Origin: an uncultured Eisenbergiella sp.
GTDB lineage: Bacteria > Bacillota > Clostridia > Lachnospirales > Lachnospiraceae
DNA length: 7,186 nt
Reading direction: 5' to 3'
NCBI GenBank assembly: GCA_948960675.1
Contig: CARDPF010000165.1
Location: 1-7,186 of the forward strand
Part shown: one piece after another, positions 6,599-7,186 of the stretch
How the letters are laid out: each line of letters opens with the position of its first letter
Numbering within the stretch: position 1 is the stretch's first letter
The notes under the pieces: model-generated
What the model saw: the letters and a program-made list of their open reading frames with translations, nothing else
Told to the model about the DNA's origin: nothing
Databases searched by the model: none
Made by a program: the position numbers and the translations under genes

Positions 6599-6823
6599 CT
6601 ACAGCTCGGCAGCTTCCTCTATGCCCTGTCTGGTGACAGCCTTTCCGAAAATGCGGCGCTCATATTCCACCACCCTGTCGATGATCTGCCTGCCGCTCTC
6701 CCGTACGATATGGTATTTGCCGTTTGTCATTACCACCTTAGACTCCGGTATGGTTTCAATACACTCGATTAAATTGCAGTTGAGTAAAATGATCTCTCCG
6801 TTGATTTTGGTCAGTTCGATCAA
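6599..6823 (-). CDS. flbD: FlbD, small flagellar protein of the hook-stator gene region (TTG start)
   Basis: 74 residues from a TTG at 6823. The sequence begins (M)IELTKINGEIILLN, matching the family's usual start of MI-LT-NG, and continues with the typical TNGKYHIVRES and IIDRVVEYERRI. FlbD is found between flgE and motA in many Firmicutes and spirochaetes; its molecular role is not well established. The reading frame is open to an ATG at 6892, but that start has no ribosome binding site and adds 23 residues without family resemblance, whereas the TTG has GGGGAGGG seven bases upstream. The TTG is therefore preferred. The C-terminal 15 residues (after RRIFGKAV) run a little beyond the shortest family members. 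Confidence 0.9.
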   Translation of the reverse strand: MIELTKINGEIILLNCNLIECIETIPESKVVMTNGKYHIVRESGRQIIDRVVEYERRIFGKAVTRQGIEEAAEL

Positions 6824-6830
6824 TTCCGCA

Positions 6831-6838
6831 CCCTCCCC
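6831..6838 (-). promoter_or_regulatory. Ribosome binding site deciding the TTG start of flbD
   Basis: On the minus strand this reads GGGGAGGG and is followed by seven bases (TGCGGAA) and TTG at 6823. It is the strongest Shine-Dalgarno match in the window and sits inside what would be coding sequence if the ATG at 6892 were used. Confidence 0.8.
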
Positions 6839-6892
6839 GTAACGGTTTGGCCACTCTTTGGCCATCCCTATGATACCTTCCCAAGCCGCCAT

Positions 6893-6931
6893 GCCGCGAA
6901 ATCGCGGCCGCAGGACTGCCCCCGCAGCCGC
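6893..6931 (-). other. Overlapping GC-rich hairpins between flgE and flbD
   Basis: In the transcript, 6931-6904 can fold into a 12-pair stem with a four-base GCAG loop, built from GCGGCTGC and GCGGCCGC arms and counting three G-U pairs. A second stem pairs GCCGCG (6893-6898) with CGCGGC (6903-6908). The two share 6904-6908, so they cannot form fully together. No T run follows, so a simple terminator is unlikely. The region lies in the flbD leader, just after the flgE stop, and could affect mRNA stability or processing (inference). Confidence 0.45.
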
Positions 6932-6953
6932 TTTTCCTTTACTGATAAAAGCA

Positions 6954-7186
6954 TTAACGCTTCATGTTAACGAGTTCCTGTAGCATTTCATCCGTAACCG
7001 TAATAATCTTGGTGTTCGCCTGATAACCCCTCTGCGTAGTAATCATATAACTGATCTCGTTGGCCAGGTCAGTGTTGGACATTTCCAAATAACCTCCCAA
7101 AATGTCACCCGACGCACTGGTAGTCTGATTCAGGGACGTAATACCGGCGTTGGGACCGATGTCGTAATAGTATCCCTCGTCATGCT
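6954..7186 (-). CDS. flgE: FlgE, flagellar hook protein (C-terminal part; N-terminus beyond the window)
   Basis: About 77 C-terminal residues are present, ending in TAA at 6954-6956. The fragment contains LGGYLEMSNTDLANEISYMI, then TTQRGYQANTKIITVTDEML and QELVNMKR. This is the conserved C-terminal helix of axial proteins, and the ending LVNMKR is that of hook protein FlgE and not of FlgG or FlgF. FlgE polymerises outside the cell into the hook that joins the rod to the filament, and it is exported through the FliPQR gate encoded downstream. Its place directly before flbD-motA-motB is the usual one in Clostridia. The rest of the gene is beyond the right edge. Confidence 0.93.
   Translation of the reverse strand, partial: HDEGYYYDIGPNAGITSLNQTTSASGDILGGYLEMSNTDLANEISYMITTQRGYQANTKIITVTDEMLQELVNMKR

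Noticed and set aside
1..7186. A wholly new biological system in the window
   Set aside because: Every substantial reading frame on the minus strand matches a known flagellar or chemotaxis family. The novelty is limited to domain layout, gene order and intergenic structure.

Overview
The window is a single block of flagellar genes, all read from the minus strand, so transcription runs from the right edge to the left edge. In that order they are: the 3' end of flgE (hook), flbD, motA, motB (stator), fliM, cheY, flgC (rod), fliY, fliO, fliP, fliQ, and the first codons of fliR (type III export gate). Gaps between genes are mostly 4 to 61 bases, with about 90 to 130 around flbD. I see no promoter, terminator, tRNA, mobile element or CRISPR array. 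The window is best read as the interior of one long operon that continues past both edges.

The gene content points to a Gram-positive Clostridia-type bacterium, probably a Lachnospiraceae-like gut anaerobe (inference). The supporting signs are a long FliY carrying a CheC-type phosphatase domain fused to the FliN domain, a small FlbD after the hook gene, a FliP of 221 residues without signal peptide (the length of the Bacillus subtilis protein), and strong GGAGG-type ribosome binding sites. There is no evidence of horizontal transfer within the window.

Together the genes build three linked parts. MotA/MotB form the ion-driven stator. FliM/FliY form the switch (C-ring), whose direction is set by phosphorylated CheY; FliY probably also removes the phosphate. 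FliO/P/Q/R form the membrane export gate that secretes rod and hook proteins such as FlgC and FlgE.

This is a recognisable system, not a new one, but it has several unusual details. FliY carries two extra copies of the FliM-type CheY-binding motif inside an expanded repeat-rich linker. A complete flgC sits alone between cheY and fliY. fliL is absent from its usual place between motB and fliM. The real flbD start appears to be a TTG codon with a very strong ribosome binding site. The stator has sequence features of sodium-driven motors.
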